Counted from the stretch's first letter, positions 21,998 through 31,103 are shown. The stretch: 42,272 nucleotides of DNA from an uncultured Ruminococcus sp. (GCA_902778145.1 CACYWW010000022.1:1-42272), one strand, 5' to 3'. Notes: generated from the sequence alone by a model not told the origin. A program made the numbers and translations.

Positions 21998-24900
21998 TTG
22001 AAAAAAAGATTTATAAGATTCGCCGCGGCGGCTTTGTGCGCTCTTTTCACGGCGCAGCCGGCAGCCGGCGCCTCACGGAACGGTGAGTATGTTTCGCATT
22101 TCGAATGCGAGGACGCCGAGGTTTACGATCAGAACGGAAAGCGGATCTCAGTACCGAGGCTGACGGACAAAAACGCCTCGGCAGGCGCCGTCGCCGGCAG
22201 TACGGGCGGCAAATACTTCCGCTTCAGAAACGCGGCGGAAGGCAATCTGATCCATATATCGTACGCCACGCATTTCACGGATACGATGGAGCTTTTCATT
22301 CGTTACCCCGGCGAGGACGAATTCAGATACGCGGGGCAGATACCGTTTTCAACGTCAAATTCATGGGAGATGAGCTCGTCGTACACGGCGACGTCTCCCG
22401 TGGTATATATCCCGGCGGGCTCGGATATTCAGATCAAGCCGAACATCGACGTCAATCTCGACTGTCTCCGGATAACCTCCGAGCCGTCGACCGAAGCTCC
22501 CGCGGCGAACACTCTGTCGGCAGCCATGCTTTCCGAAAAAGCCGTTGACGATATAATGGCGCCGTACGCGAGCGCCGTCCGGATGAAGACGGGCGATAAG
22601 ATCACATTTTCCGCCCCGGGCGAGGGCAGTCTCAACGTTCTGACGCTCTCATACTGTTCATCCGGCGCCGTGATCCGCGTCACGACGGGTGACAAAAGCT
22701 CTTCCCTGACGCTGCCTTACAGCGGGCTCCGCACGTATGCGAGCTCCGGCGTGAGGGTCGGGGAATATTCCGCAAAGGACAGCGTGACGGTCGAGTGCGT
22801 TTCCGGCGAGCTTGAGCTCGGCGCCGTTTCCGTCAACTACGCGCCCGAGCCCGAGACCGTCAGGACGGACGGCGGGCGTGAGGACGGCGGCAGACTGACC
22901 GTACCGCTTGACGGTATCTGGGCGTTCGGTCTCAGCGACGCGCCGCAGCACGATGTTCCCGAAACGGTACCGTCCGGCATAAGCTTTATAAACTCGATAC
23001 CCGTACCGGGGCTTTACCGCTCCGCGTCCTTCGCCGAGGGACCGTATTCAGGTAAAGAGGCGTGGTACAAAAAGACGGTCGTCATCGATAAGATCCCGTC
23101 CGGCAGGGCGTTTTTATACATAGGATCCGCGGAATACGGCAGATACGTCTACGTTAACGGAAAATATGCCGGCGGATATGAATACAATTACTCCCGCTCC
23201 TACACCGATATAACGGAATACCTGAGACCCGGAGAGAACGAAATAGCCGTCATGCTCGGCTCATGGACTCATCAGTTCAGCGACAAAAACACCCCCGCGC
23301 ACGTCCTGTTCGACGGTGAGTCAACGGATGACGAGCCCGGCTTCACAGGTTCCGTAAAGCTGATATTCACGGGCGAAAAATACGTCGAGGCGGCGCAGAC
23401 CGCGCCGGATTTAGATAACGGATCGGTCGACGTCAGGGTAAGGCTCTCCGGAAAAGGCGAGACTGACGTGACCGTCAACGTATATGAGCTCGGCGTCTAT
23501 AAAAACGGCAAACCGTCGTCGGACAAGGTCAGGGTCGCGAGCGTGACGCGCAGGGTCAGCGCCGGCGGCACGTCGGACATAGAGGACGTCAGACTTGACG
23601 GCTTTACGGCGGACAAATGCTGGACGCCCGATAATCCGTTCCTGTACCTCCTTGAAGTGAAGACGGGAGACGACACGTTCACGTCACGCTTCGGCATGAG
23701 GGTCTTCGACTTCGACCCCGTGACGCATTACGCGCGCCTCAACGGAAAGACTTTTTATCTGTTCGGCACGAACGTCGCGATAGAACGGTATTTCGACGAT
23801 CCTCTGTGCGGCACGACTCCCTGGCAGGAGGACTGGGTCAGAAAGCTTTATTCCGAATTCCGCGACGTCGGCTGGGTCTGCTTCCGCACGCACCTCGGAC
23901 ACGCGCCGGAGCTCTGGTTCGATATCGCCGACGAGACGGGCATGATGATATTCGACGAATACCCCATCTGGGGCGACAACGACGGATGCACCGTCAAAAC
24001 GATAATGCCTGAGATATACGCGTGGATAGACGCGCGCGCAAACCATCCGTCCCTGATAGTTTTCGACGCGCAGAACGAGGGTCTGCACGCGGCTTTCACG
24101 GATGAAATGATCAGACTCGGACGGGATTACGATATACAGCACCGTCCGTGGGACAACGGCTGGCGTCCGCCGGTCGGTGAAAATGATCCCGTCGAGTGCC
24201 ATCCGTACATAATCGGCGGAGAGGGCATCCGCGGGCTCGGCTCCATGAACGTGAAACAGCCGATAGTCACAACGGCTGACATAGGCTGGGGATACAAGGA
24301 TCACCCGGATCATCCGTATATCATAAACGAACACGGCGAATACTGGATCAACCGCGAGGGCGCGGCGATGTCCGGAACCGCGGGAACCTGGAAAAACGCC
24401 TATCCGAAGGCGGACAACGAACAGCGCCTTGTGATCTACGCCGATCTCATGGCGGCGCAGATCGAGAAATTCAGATCCGGCAGGGCGTATTCCGGCATAC
24501 TGTTCTTCTGCGGTCTCGGCTCTTCGTTCCCGAGTGCGCAGGGCGTGACGTCCGACGTGCTCAGTCCCGACGTATCGACGGCGAAAACGCTTGAAATAAG
24601 ACCGTATACGAAGGAAAGGCTCAGATGCGCCTTTGCGGATATCGGCATAATGATAGACAAATTCACGGATAAGGTCAAACGCGGCGACTCCGTATCGCTC
24701 AAGGTCGTCCTTGTCAACGACACGGGCTCTCCCGTAAACGGACTTCCGGTGACTCTGAAGCTGAAGCGCGGAGATACCGTTCTGTATAAGGAAACAAAAA
24801 CGGCGGACCTCGGCACACTGTCAGATAAATCAAAGGGAAAGGCCGCCGTATCCTTCTCATTAGAGGTACCGGCTTATAAAGAATACTGCCCGGACGGAGC

Positions 24901-25240
24901 GGAGCTTCAGCTGATCGCGTCATATGAAGCAAACGGAAAAAGCGCGGACAGCCTCAGAAGATGGACCGTAAAGGGAGGCGCGCTCGACGAGGGACCCGCT
25001 CCGGAATTTGAAACGGAGACGGTACCCGTGACGGAGACCGAGACCGAGACCTCCGCCGATACGGCGCCCGCGCCGGAAACAACGGACGAAAATGATCGGG
25101 AGACGGACGGTGAAAACGAAGGCGGCGAAAGCCGAAAGAAAGAAAACGGAGTCCTCATCCCCGTGATCGCCGCGGTCTCCGCCGCCGTTGCGGCAGCTGC
25201 GATCATCGCCGTAAGGCTCATCAAAAAGAAAAGAAAATGA
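21998..25240 (+). CDS. Secreted, membrane-anchored glycoside hydrolase family 2-like enzyme
   Basis: The 1080-residue surface protein has a signal peptide (about 1-25) and two beta domains (about 28-160 and 175-280, the first like a carbohydrate-binding jelly roll). A GH2 sugar-binding domain (about 300-455, with 'EAWYKKTVVI' and 'YVNGKYAGGYEYNY'), a GH2 Ig-like domain (about 460-570) and a TIM barrel (about 575-880) follow. The acid/base is probably Glu694 in 'DAQNEG' and the nucleophile probably Glu778 in 'INEHGEYW'. A Thr/Glu/Pro-rich linker and a C-terminal helix with a Lys/Arg tail anchor it in the membrane; there is no LPXTG. The start is TTG at 21998 with AGAGGG upstream. Substrate (beta-galactoside, glucuronide or mannoside) cannot be told. 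Confidence 0.82.
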   Translation: MKKRFIRFAAAALCALFTAQPAAGASRNGEYVSHFECEDAEVYDQNGKRISVPRLTDKNASAGAVAGSTGGKYFRFRNAAEGNLIHISYATHFTDTMELFIRYPGEDEFRYAGQIPFSTSNSWEMSSSYTATSPVVYIPAGSDIQIKPNIDVNLDCLRITSEPSTEAPAANTLSAAMLSEKAVDDIMAPYASAVRMKTGDKITFSAPGEGSLNVLTLSYCSSGAVIRVTTGDKSSSLTLPYSGLRTYASSGVRVGEYSAKDSVTVECVSGELELGAVSVNYAPEPETVRTDGGREDGGRLTVPLDGIWAFGLSDAPQHDVPETVPSGISFINSIPVPGLYRSASFAEGPYSGKEAWYKKTVVIDKIPSGRAFLYIGSAEYGRYVYVNGKYAGGYEYNYSRSYTDITEYLRPGENEIAVMLGSWTHQFSDKNTPAHVLFDGESTDDEPGFTGSVKLIFTGEKYVEAAQTAPDLDNGSVDVRVRLSGKGETDVTVNVYELGVYKNGKPSSDKVRVASVTRRVSAGGTSDIEDVRLDGFTADKCWTPDNPFLYLLEVKTGDDTFTSRFGMRVFDFDPVTHYARLNGKTFYLFGTNVAIERYFDDPLCGTTPWQEDWVRKLYSEFRDVGWVCFRTHLGHAPELWFDIADETGMMIFDEYPIWGDNDGCTVKTIMPEIYAWIDARANHPSLIVFDAQNEGLHAAFTDEMIRLGRDYDIQHRPWDNGWRPPVGENDPVECHPYIIGGEGIRGLGSMNVKQPIVTTADIGWGYKDHPDHPYIINEHGEYWINREGAAMSGTAGTWKNAYPKADNEQRLVIYADLMAAQIEKFRSGRAYSGILFFCGLGSSFPSAQGVTSDVLSPDVSTAKTLEIRPYTKERLRCAFADIGIMIDKFTDKVKRGDSVSLKVVLVNDTGSPVNGLPVTLKLKRGDTVLYKETKTADLGTLSDKSKGKAAVSFSLEVPAYKEYCPDGAELQLIASYEANGKSADSLRRWTVKGGALDEGPAPEFETETVPVTETETETSADTAPAPETTDENDRETDGENEGGESRKKENGVLIPVIAAVSAAVAAAAIIAVRLIKKKRK

Positions 25241-25243
25241 AGA

Positions 25244-25263
25244 CCGTTCCGCAAACGGAACGG
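25244..25263 (+). other. Intercistronic hairpin without T-tract
   Basis: CCGTTCCG-caaa-CGGAACGG is a perfect 8-bp stem with a 4-nt loop between the GH2 gene and the HAD phosphatase gene. It lacks a T-run, so it may protect or separate mRNA segments rather than end transcription. Confidence 0.5.
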
Positions 25264-25286
25264 AAAATGAAAGGTAAACGACTATC

Positions 25287-25949
25287 ATGATAAATCTTGC
25301 AGTCTTCGATCTTGACGGCACCCTGCTCGACACGGTGCCCGATCTCACCGCCGCGATGAACTACGCGATGGACCGTATGCGCCGCCCGCGTATAACGGTG
25401 GAGCAGGGACGCGCGTACATAGGAAACGGTATCAAAAAATTCGCGGAAAGGGCGCTCAGGGCAAGCTATGAGTGCGGTGAGCCCGGGGAGGAGGCGGATG
25501 AGGCGGTCGGTTATTTCAAATTGTACTACGCCGATCATCTGACGGATCACACACGCCCGTATCCCGGCATAGAGGATCAACTCTCGAAGCTCAGGGCGGC
25601 GGGTATAAAGCTCGCGGTGCTCTCAAACAAATACGATTCCGCGACAGCGTTCATAATAGACCGCTTCTTCCCGCACGTTTTCGAATGCGTTTACGGCGAG
25701 TCGGAAATATGCAAAAGAAAGCCCGATCCCGCGGGCCTTCTGCTGATCAGCGAAAAGACCGGCGCGGATCTCAAAAACACGGTCATGATCGGAGACTCCG
25801 TAACGGACGTTCAGGTCGCGCTCGCCGTCGGCGCCCATCATATAGCAGTCGAATGGGGATACAGGAAACGCTCCGTGCTTGAAGCCGGAGGAGCGCGCGT
25901 ATTCGCGCCCTCCCCCGACTGTCTCTTCGATATCATAACGTCGCTATGA
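25287..25949 (+). CDS. HAD-superfamily phosphatase (phosphoglycolate phosphatase-like)
   Basis: The 220-residue protein has all HAD motifs. Motif I is DLDGT with Asp8 and Asp10, motif II is 'VLSNK' near 109-113, motif III is the lysine in 'KRKPDP' and motif IV is 'MIGDSVTDV'. A helical cap at about 18-85 is of the Gph/PGP type. It removes phosphate from a small molecule, possibly 2-phosphoglycolate or a sugar phosphate. Its stop overlaps the next gene start by 4 nt, so it is coupled to the AraM operon. Its ribosome site (GAAAGG) is distant, so initiation may be weak. Confidence 0.87.
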   Translation: MINLAVFDLDGTLLDTVPDLTAAMNYAMDRMRRPRITVEQGRAYIGNGIKKFAERALRASYECGEPGEEADEAVGYFKLYYADHLTDHTRPYPGIEDQLSKLRAAGIKLAVLSNKYDSATAFIIDRFFPHVFECVYGESEICKRKPDPAGLLLISEKTGADLKNTVMIGDSVTDVQVALAVGAHHIAVEWGYRKRSVLEAGGARVFAPSPDCLFDIITSL

Positions 25950-26803
25950 TATACGACGACGAGGCTGTATGCCGTAAAAATCTGAAACGCGCGGCAAACG
26001 AGCTTGACCGTGCACGCGAAAAATACGCGGCTTACATTTATGAGCTCACCGGATCCGTTTTGCCGGAGGACGGTATAGACGGAATTCCCGGAGCCGCGGC
26101 GCTCTTCGACCGGCTCAGCTCATGCGCTATGCCCGACGGCGCGGACGGCGTTTACGGAAGAGTCATACTGTGCTCGGAGATAAGACGAAGATACGGTATA
26201 GGCGGGACCGTCTCCGGTTATATCGGAAGACCCGAAAGGACGGCGGAAAGACCCGGCTCCATTTCGTACTTCAGAAGTCCCGCGGCGGATCAGGCGTTCG
26301 ACATTTTCGCGTCGCGTATCGAATCCCCGTCCATCCTTTACGGCGGCGATTTCAGCGCCGTATGCGAGAACGTGTATTACGGCAGGACGCAGTTCTGCAT
26401 ACTGCCGACCGCAAGCTCCGCCGACGGCAGGCTTTCCGGCTTTTACGCGCTGGCGGAAAAATACGAGCTCACCGGCACCGATGAGTGCAGAGTGCAGTAC
26501 GGCGACGGCGAGACGGTTCTCACGCTTTTCACGGCGGGCGTACTGACCCATGAAAACGACGACCGGATCAGAGTGCGGATCAGGACCCCGCACGATCCGG
26601 AAACGCTGACGCGCGTGCTTTGCGCCGCGTCGTATCTGTCCGTGAGATGCACGGAAAACGACAGCCTCCCGACAGGCTACGGCACGTCTGACATGCTGAC
26701 GTTTGCGGGAGAGCGCGGGCTGATCTCCGATCTGCTGTTCTTTTTATACTGTGAAAGGACCGATTTTGATATAACGGGGGTATTCGGATATGAGAATGTG
26801 TGA
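25946..26803 (+). CDS. Uncharacterised protein with prephenate dehydratase-like features
   Basis: I do not firmly recognise this 285-residue protein. It opens with a charged helix (about 8-40) like the N-terminus of a chorismate mutase. A middle region (about 125-170, 'DFSAVCENVYYGRTQFCILP' then 'GRLSGFYALAEKYELTG') resembles the prephenate dehydratase substrate domain, where the family has 'VPIENSSEG'. The C-terminal part (about 195-270) could be an ACT-like regulatory domain. The catalytic TRF motif of prephenate dehydratase is not visible, so it is probably not that enzyme. It overlaps the HAD gene by 4 nt and AraM by 14 nt, pointing to a shared role. Confidence 0.45.
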   Translation: MIYDDEAVCRKNLKRAANELDRAREKYAAYIYELTGSVLPEDGIDGIPGAAALFDRLSSCAMPDGADGVYGRVILCSEIRRRYGIGGTVSGYIGRPERTAERPGSISYFRSPAADQAFDIFASRIESPSILYGGDFSAVCENVYYGRTQFCILPTASSADGRLSGFYALAEKYELTGTDECRVQYGDGETVLTLFTAGVLTHENDDRIRVRIRTPHDPETLTRVLCAASYLSVRCTENDSLPTGYGTSDMLTFAGERGLISDLLFFLYCERTDFDITGVFGYENV

Positions 26804-28130
26804 GATAACGCCGGCGGAGCTTGCCGGAAAACACTTTTCCTGCGCCTGCGGCAAGGAGCACGCCTCGACCGTGCGCCGCGTCGTTGTCGGCTCGGGCGCT
26901 TACCTCGGATTGCCGGACGCCGTGCGCGCCTTCGGCGGAAAGAGCGTATTTCTCGCCGCGGACGAAAACACACACTCCGCGCAGGGAGAAGCCGCGGCGG
27001 AGCTGCTCCGCAAAAACAACATAAAATGCACGGTACATCTGCTGAAGGCGGAGCCGGGTTTTGAGCGTCCCGAGCCTACGGAGGCGGCGCTCGGCAACCT
27101 CGTCATGGGGAGCTGCTCCGGCTGCGACGTGATCGTCGGCGTCGGCGGAGGCGTCGTCAACGATCTCTGCAAGCTCCTTTCCCGCCCCGGGAACGTACCG
27201 TATATCTATATGCCGACGTGCCCGTCCATGGACGGTTACACCTCGGACTCCGCCTCCGTCATATACAACGGCGTGAAGTCATCTGTTTCCTGCAAATGCC
27301 CGGACGTGCTTTTAGCCGACACGGACGTTATCTCAAAGGCGCCGAAAAAGCTGCTGCTCGCCGGTATCGGCGACATGATCGCAAAGTACGTTTCTATCTG
27401 CGAATGGCGCATCAGCGCGCTTATCAACGGCGAATACTACTGCGAGGAGATCGCGGAGATGATGCGCAGATACCGCGCGGCGGCGTTCGATAACGCGGAA
27501 AAGGCGGTACAGGGAGATCCCGCGGCGGTCGAAGCCATAATAAACGGCCTTTGTCTCGTCGGTACGGCGATGACGTACGCCGGCTGCTCCCGTCCCGCGT
27601 CGGGCGTCGAGCATTACTACTCTCATCTCTGGGATATGAGATGTCTTGAAGAACACAGGCAGTGCGAGCTGCACGGCATACAGGTAGGCGTCGGCACGCT
27701 TCTCAGCCTCAGAAAGTACGAGAATTTCAGAAAAATAACACCGGACAGAAAAAAAGCCGAAAGATCGATAAGATCCTTCGACCGCGCCGCGTGGGAGCGT
27801 GACGTGCGCGGTTATTTCGGAGCGTCAGCCGGTAATATAATCGGCATCGAGGACAGAGAGGGAAAATACGACGCGGGAAAATGTCTTGACAGGCTCGGCC
27901 GCATCATTGACAATTGGGACGGCATCACGCGCATCATCGACGAAGAGCTGATCCCGTCGGAGAAGCTTGAGGAGCTTTTTAAAAAGATCGGCCATCCTAC
28001 GTCGCCGGAAGAATTCGGGGAAAGCAAAAAAAGCGCCGGCGAGGCGTTCCGTCACACGTGCGATATCAGGGACAAATACATACTCACAAGACTTTTGTTC
28101 GATCTCGGCATCTCGCCGGATGAGATATAG
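26790..28130 (+). CDS. sn-glycerol-1-phosphate dehydrogenase (AraM/EgsA family)
   Basis: The 446-residue enzyme has the family's N-terminal 'SCACGKEH' motif, the nucleotide-binding 'GVGGGVVNDLCK' at about 117-128, 'PTCPSMDGYTSDSAS' at 142-156, and metal ligands Asp195 (GIGDM), His275 (SGVEH) and His295 (ELHGIQ). It reduces dihydroxyacetone phosphate to sn-glycerol-1-phosphate, which in Bacillus feeds heptaprenylglyceryl phosphate synthesis. It starts at 26790, inside the end of the upstream gene. The operon (HAD phosphatase, unknown protein, AraM, glycosidase) does not include PcrB, so the fate of the product is open. Confidence 0.9.
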   Translation: MRMCEITPAELAGKHFSCACGKEHASTVRRVVVGSGAYLGLPDAVRAFGGKSVFLAADENTHSAQGEAAAELLRKNNIKCTVHLLKAEPGFERPEPTEAALGNLVMGSCSGCDVIVGVGGGVVNDLCKLLSRPGNVPYIYMPTCPSMDGYTSDSASVIYNGVKSSVSCKCPDVLLADTDVISKAPKKLLLAGIGDMIAKYVSICEWRISALINGEYYCEEIAEMMRRYRAAAFDNAEKAVQGDPAAVEAIINGLCLVGTAMTYAGCSRPASGVEHYYSHLWDMRCLEEHRQCELHGIQVGVGTLLSLRKYENFRKITPDRKKAERSIRSFDRAAWERDVRGYFGASAGNIIGIEDREGKYDAGKCLDRLGRIIDNWDGITRIIDEELIPSEKLEELFKKIGHPTSPEEFGESKKSAGEAFRHTCDIRDKYILTRLLFDLGISPDEI

Positions 28131-28139
28131 GAGGAGATC

Positions 28140-29876
28140 ATGACTGTACACTGCATGGGCAACGGCAGAGTCTGCGTATACGGCAGAGGCGCCACGGTAT
28201 TTCAGGCATTCGGTCCGGAATACTCTTCGCCGCAGGCTTTCTGCGTCGTACCTGACGGGGACGGGTGGAAAACGGCAAAGCTTTCGCGGATCGCATACAA
28301 GCACGTATCGGAGCAAAGCGTCACGCGCGACCTCATACCGCAGGACGCCGATCTGTTCATCCGCGCGATCAGCGGGAAATGCGCCTTTACGGTAAGCTTT
28401 GAAAACGGACACGTAAGCCCGACGCCGTATGAAAACACGGTGATCTCGATCACAAAGCCCGGCGCGCCGACTTACGTATATGAATTTGAGGACGGGCGTC
28501 CGAACGCTTATACCTCGGGCAAATTCAGATACACGGCGCTCAGATACTCGGGCGATATCGCGGCTGAAACCGTATCGAATTCCGTGATCAGGTTCACCGT
28601 GAACGGCAAGGCCCTGCTCACGTTCGCGTTCTCGCTTACGCCGCGCGGCGTCTTCCGTCAGCTTGACGCGGCGGACGCGTACTCCGCGGCGTTATATGAC
28701 GAGACCGACCCGCGTCTTTATCCCGGAAGAGATATGACAGTCGGCGCGGATCATCCGTATTACAAAGAAATATGCGAGGGCTACGACGTCATAGCCGCGC
28801 AGCAGTCCGAGCGCGGCTCGGTGCTTGCGGGATACAATTATCATCTGAGCTACGTGCGCGACAATTACGGCGTGTTCAGATTTTTCCTCGCCTGCGGCGC
28901 CTTTTCCCGCGCGAAGGCCATGCTTGAATATTATATCGGTGTCTTCCGCGAAAACGGCAGGATACAGAACGCGCAGGGCATGACGGAATACGCCTTCCAT
29001 GTTCATGATAACGACGACGTTGAGATAACCGGTTATCTCGTGCTGATGTTCACGTCGTATTATAAAGCGACGAACGACAGGAAAACGCTTCTTTCAGGCA
29101 TGCCGCTCATCGTTTACTGTCTTGAGGCACAGCATGACAGTATGACGAACGGGATGCTCACCTTCAACGGCGACGAGACGTACATAGCGGGAGGTTTTCT
29201 GCCGCGGAGCGCGATAAACGACGGCTCGGCGGAGGCGACCGCGCTGTATCACAAGGCGATAACCGAGGTGACAGTGTCCCCGGGAGATCTTATCCCTGCC
29301 GTTCTGTCAGAACGGATAAAAGCGGACGCGGAGGAAATAGAACAAAAATATAAAGCAAACTTCTTCGGCGCGGACGGCACGTTTTACTGCAACTGTCCGG
29401 AAAGCGGCTACGCTCCGGACGTGCGGCCCGGCGGTCCTCTGCTCTGCGGTCACGGTCTCGGTATGGGCTTCAGGAACAAAAACGGTGACTACGTCTGCCC
29501 CGACTGCCTGAAAAAGGATATCCCGCCTCTGTTCCCGGGACTGTACGGCAGGCGCTTCACAACTGAGGCGGCGCTGCTCTGCCCGGCGTTCACCGGTGTG
29601 ACGCTGATACCGGGGGAAATACTGAAAAAAACGGGGGAGAGCGTGCTCGCGTCTCTTCCGTCAAGGGAACGGTGCGTCGGATATGAATACGGAATGGCGA
29701 TGTACGCGGCGGGATACGACAGCCGCTCCGCCGAACGTATGCTCTCGCAGAGGGATGAATTCGGCGCGTGGAGCGAATACTACGACCGCGGCGTTCAGTC
29801 CGGCACGCTCTGCCGTCCGTGGGAGACCGCCGTGAACCTCGCGGCGCTGATAGAAACGCAAAATCATGAATCATGA
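28140..29876 (+). CDS. Cytoplasmic six-hairpin (alpha/alpha) glycosidase-like protein
   Basis: The 578-residue protein has an N-terminal beta domain (about 1-190) and a C-terminal helical barrel (about 200-575). Its segments are typical of GH15-like glucoamylases and related hydrolases: 'HLSYVRDNYGVFRFFLACG' (about 235-253), 'AFHVHDNDDVEITGYL' and 'FNGDETYI' (342-349). It has no signal peptide. An insertion near 417-456 contains Cys417, Cys419, Cys436, Cys453 and Cys456 and looks like a small zinc ribbon, unusual for the fold. AGGAGGAG precedes the ATG, 10 bp after AraM. The last codons lie in a repeat sequence. Substrate unknown. Confidence 0.65.
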   Translation: MTVHCMGNGRVCVYGRGATVFQAFGPEYSSPQAFCVVPDGDGWKTAKLSRIAYKHVSEQSVTRDLIPQDADLFIRAISGKCAFTVSFENGHVSPTPYENTVISITKPGAPTYVYEFEDGRPNAYTSGKFRYTALRYSGDIAAETVSNSVIRFTVNGKALLTFAFSLTPRGVFRQLDAADAYSAALYDETDPRLYPGRDMTVGADHPYYKEICEGYDVIAAQQSERGSVLAGYNYHLSYVRDNYGVFRFFLACGAFSRAKAMLEYYIGVFRENGRIQNAQGMTEYAFHVHDNDDVEITGYLVLMFTSYYKATNDRKTLLSGMPLIVYCLEAQHDSMTNGMLTFNGDETYIAGGFLPRSAINDGSAEATALYHKAITEVTVSPGDLIPAVLSERIKADAEEIEQKYKANFFGADGTFYCNCPESGYAPDVRPGGPLLCGHGLGMGFRNKNGDYVCPDCLKKDIPPLFPGLYGRRFTTEAALLCPAFTGVTLIPGEILKKTGESVLASLPSRERCVGYEYGMAMYAAGYDSRSAERMLSQRDEFGAWSEYYDRGVQSGTLCRPWETAVNLAALIETQNHES

Positions 29877-30183
29877 ATTCAGAATGCAGAATGATAAGTG
29901 CGTCGTCATCCTGAGCGCGGCGAAGGATCTCATTCGGCATCATTGCACGCCGCCACATGCCGCCACGCTTCGCCGTAGGGCGGGGGCTTACGGGAACCCC
30001 CAACGCTCACAAGTTCGCGTCGGGGAACCCCTTTTCTCCCGCCGTTTTCAGTTATGAGTTATGAGGGACTTGACCCTGCCTCTTCGTTTCGTGTTGATCA
30101 CTTCACACTTGAATTCAGAATTCCGAACCGTCTTGTACCGCTTTCTCATTCTTCATTCATCATTCCGAATTCCGAATTCACAT
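29875..30183. repeat. Mosaic of interspersed repeats between two convergent genes
   Basis: The region has no gene. It starts with GAATTCAGAATG (29875-29886) overlapping the stop codon of the glycosidase, then GTCATCCTGAGCG...GCGAAGGAT (29905-29928). A GC-rich part with GGGG/CCCC arms follows (about 29980-30040), then further GAATTC-rich sequence (30111-30183) abutting the stop of the minus-strand DivIVA-like gene. The GTCATCCTGAGCG unit recurs at 41631-41655 on the other strand. Such repeats are frequent in genomes of this group. Confidence 0.7.
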
Positions 30184-30981
30184 TCATCCTTTCAACGTAT
30201 CTATCTCCCTGTCGATCTCGGATTCTGTGTTGTCAAGCTCGGATGAGATGCGTTTTTCGAACTTATCCGCCTTTTCGGAAAGCGAATCGCCGTACAGATC
30301 GACCGAGGCGATGGCGTCAGACAAAAGCGCTCTGATCTCTTCGAGCTCCGCCTTTACCTCGTCGCGGAAATTCTCCGTCGCCGTCACGGTGTTGTTTTTG
30401 GCGGACGACGCGATGCGTGAAAGCTTTGAAACGAACGCCTGCTTCGCGTTTTCGGCGTCCTTCACGGCATCCTCGTTTATCTTCGCGGCTTTTGCTCTTG
30501 CCTCGGATACGATATCGTCCGCGCTCTTGTTCGCGGCGATCAGTATATCGCCCAGCTGTGACGACATATCATCGTACAGTCCCGCCTTGCGGTCTTTTTC
30601 CGGCGATGACGCCGGGCCGTTTTGCGAGAGCTCCGCTATCTTCCCTTCTTTTTCCGCCAGAAGCAGGGCCTGATCCGCTATTTTGTTCTGCAGCGCGGAG
30701 ATCTGCTCCTTCGCCTCGTCGAGTCTTGAGCCGAGCTCCTCCGCCCGCGCCTCCGCCGCCTCAAGCGAATCCGCCTTCTTCTCCGCCTCGGCGAGCCGCT
30801 CCGAAAGTCCGGATATCTCCGCTCTAAGCGAATCTATCTCCGCGTCCTTTGAGGCTATCGCTTCACTCTGACGGGTCGAATGATCTTTGAAATCGGCGTT
30901 CTGCTTTTCAAGATACGCCATGACGTCGGCTTTATTGAAGCCTCCCATTGCCGTGCGGAACAATACTCCGTTATCTGCCAT
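30184..30981 (-). CDS. DivIVA-like coiled-coil protein
   Basis: The 265-residue cytoplasmic protein has an N-terminal DivIVA/GpsB-type membrane-binding motif ('FRTAMGGFNKADVMAYLEKQ', about 8-27). A long coiled coil follows (about 32-118) with strict heptads of Ala, Glu and Leu, then a Ser/Pro linker, and a second helical region (about 130-260) ending in 'ESEIDREIDTLKG'. DivIVA proteins mark curved membranes and recruit division or wall-synthesis factors. It is transcribed from its own promoter, divergent from the surface-protein pair. The ATG at 30981 lacks a very strong ribosome site (AGGGAAAA). The family is likely; the exact role is unknown. Confidence 0.75.
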   Translation of the reverse strand: MADNGVLFRTAMGGFNKADVMAYLEKQNADFKDHSTRQSEAIASKDAEIDSLRAEISGLSERLAEAEKKADSLEAAEARAEELGSRLDEAKEQISALQNKIADQALLLAEKEGKIAELSQNGPASSPEKDRKAGLYDDMSSQLGDILIAANKSADDIVSEARAKAAKINEDAVKDAENAKQAFVSKLSRIASSAKNNTVTATENFRDEVKAELEEIRALLSDAIASVDLYGDSLSEKADKFEKRISSELDNTESEIDREIDTLKG

Positions 30982-31042
30982 ACGGTTTTCCCTGCCTTCC
31001 TTCGTCTTACGATCAGGATAAAAGAATTCTTACTTTTTTTAC

Positions 31043-31071
31043 AGTATAACACATAATCCCCTTTTTTTCAA
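31043..31071 (-). promoter_or_regulatory. Promoter of the DivIVA-like gene
   Basis: On the minus strand TTGAAA (31071-31066) and TATACT (31048-31043) are 17 bp apart. The leader is about 55 nt. Confidence 0.65.
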
Positions 31072-31103
31072 GGGCAAGACGTAAATAAATTTAAAAAAAG
31101 AAT

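Noticed and set aside
29866-30057. Small ORF with a VILSAAKDL-type peptide
   Set aside because: It is the translation of the GTCATCCTGAGCG interspersed repeat, a common false gene call.
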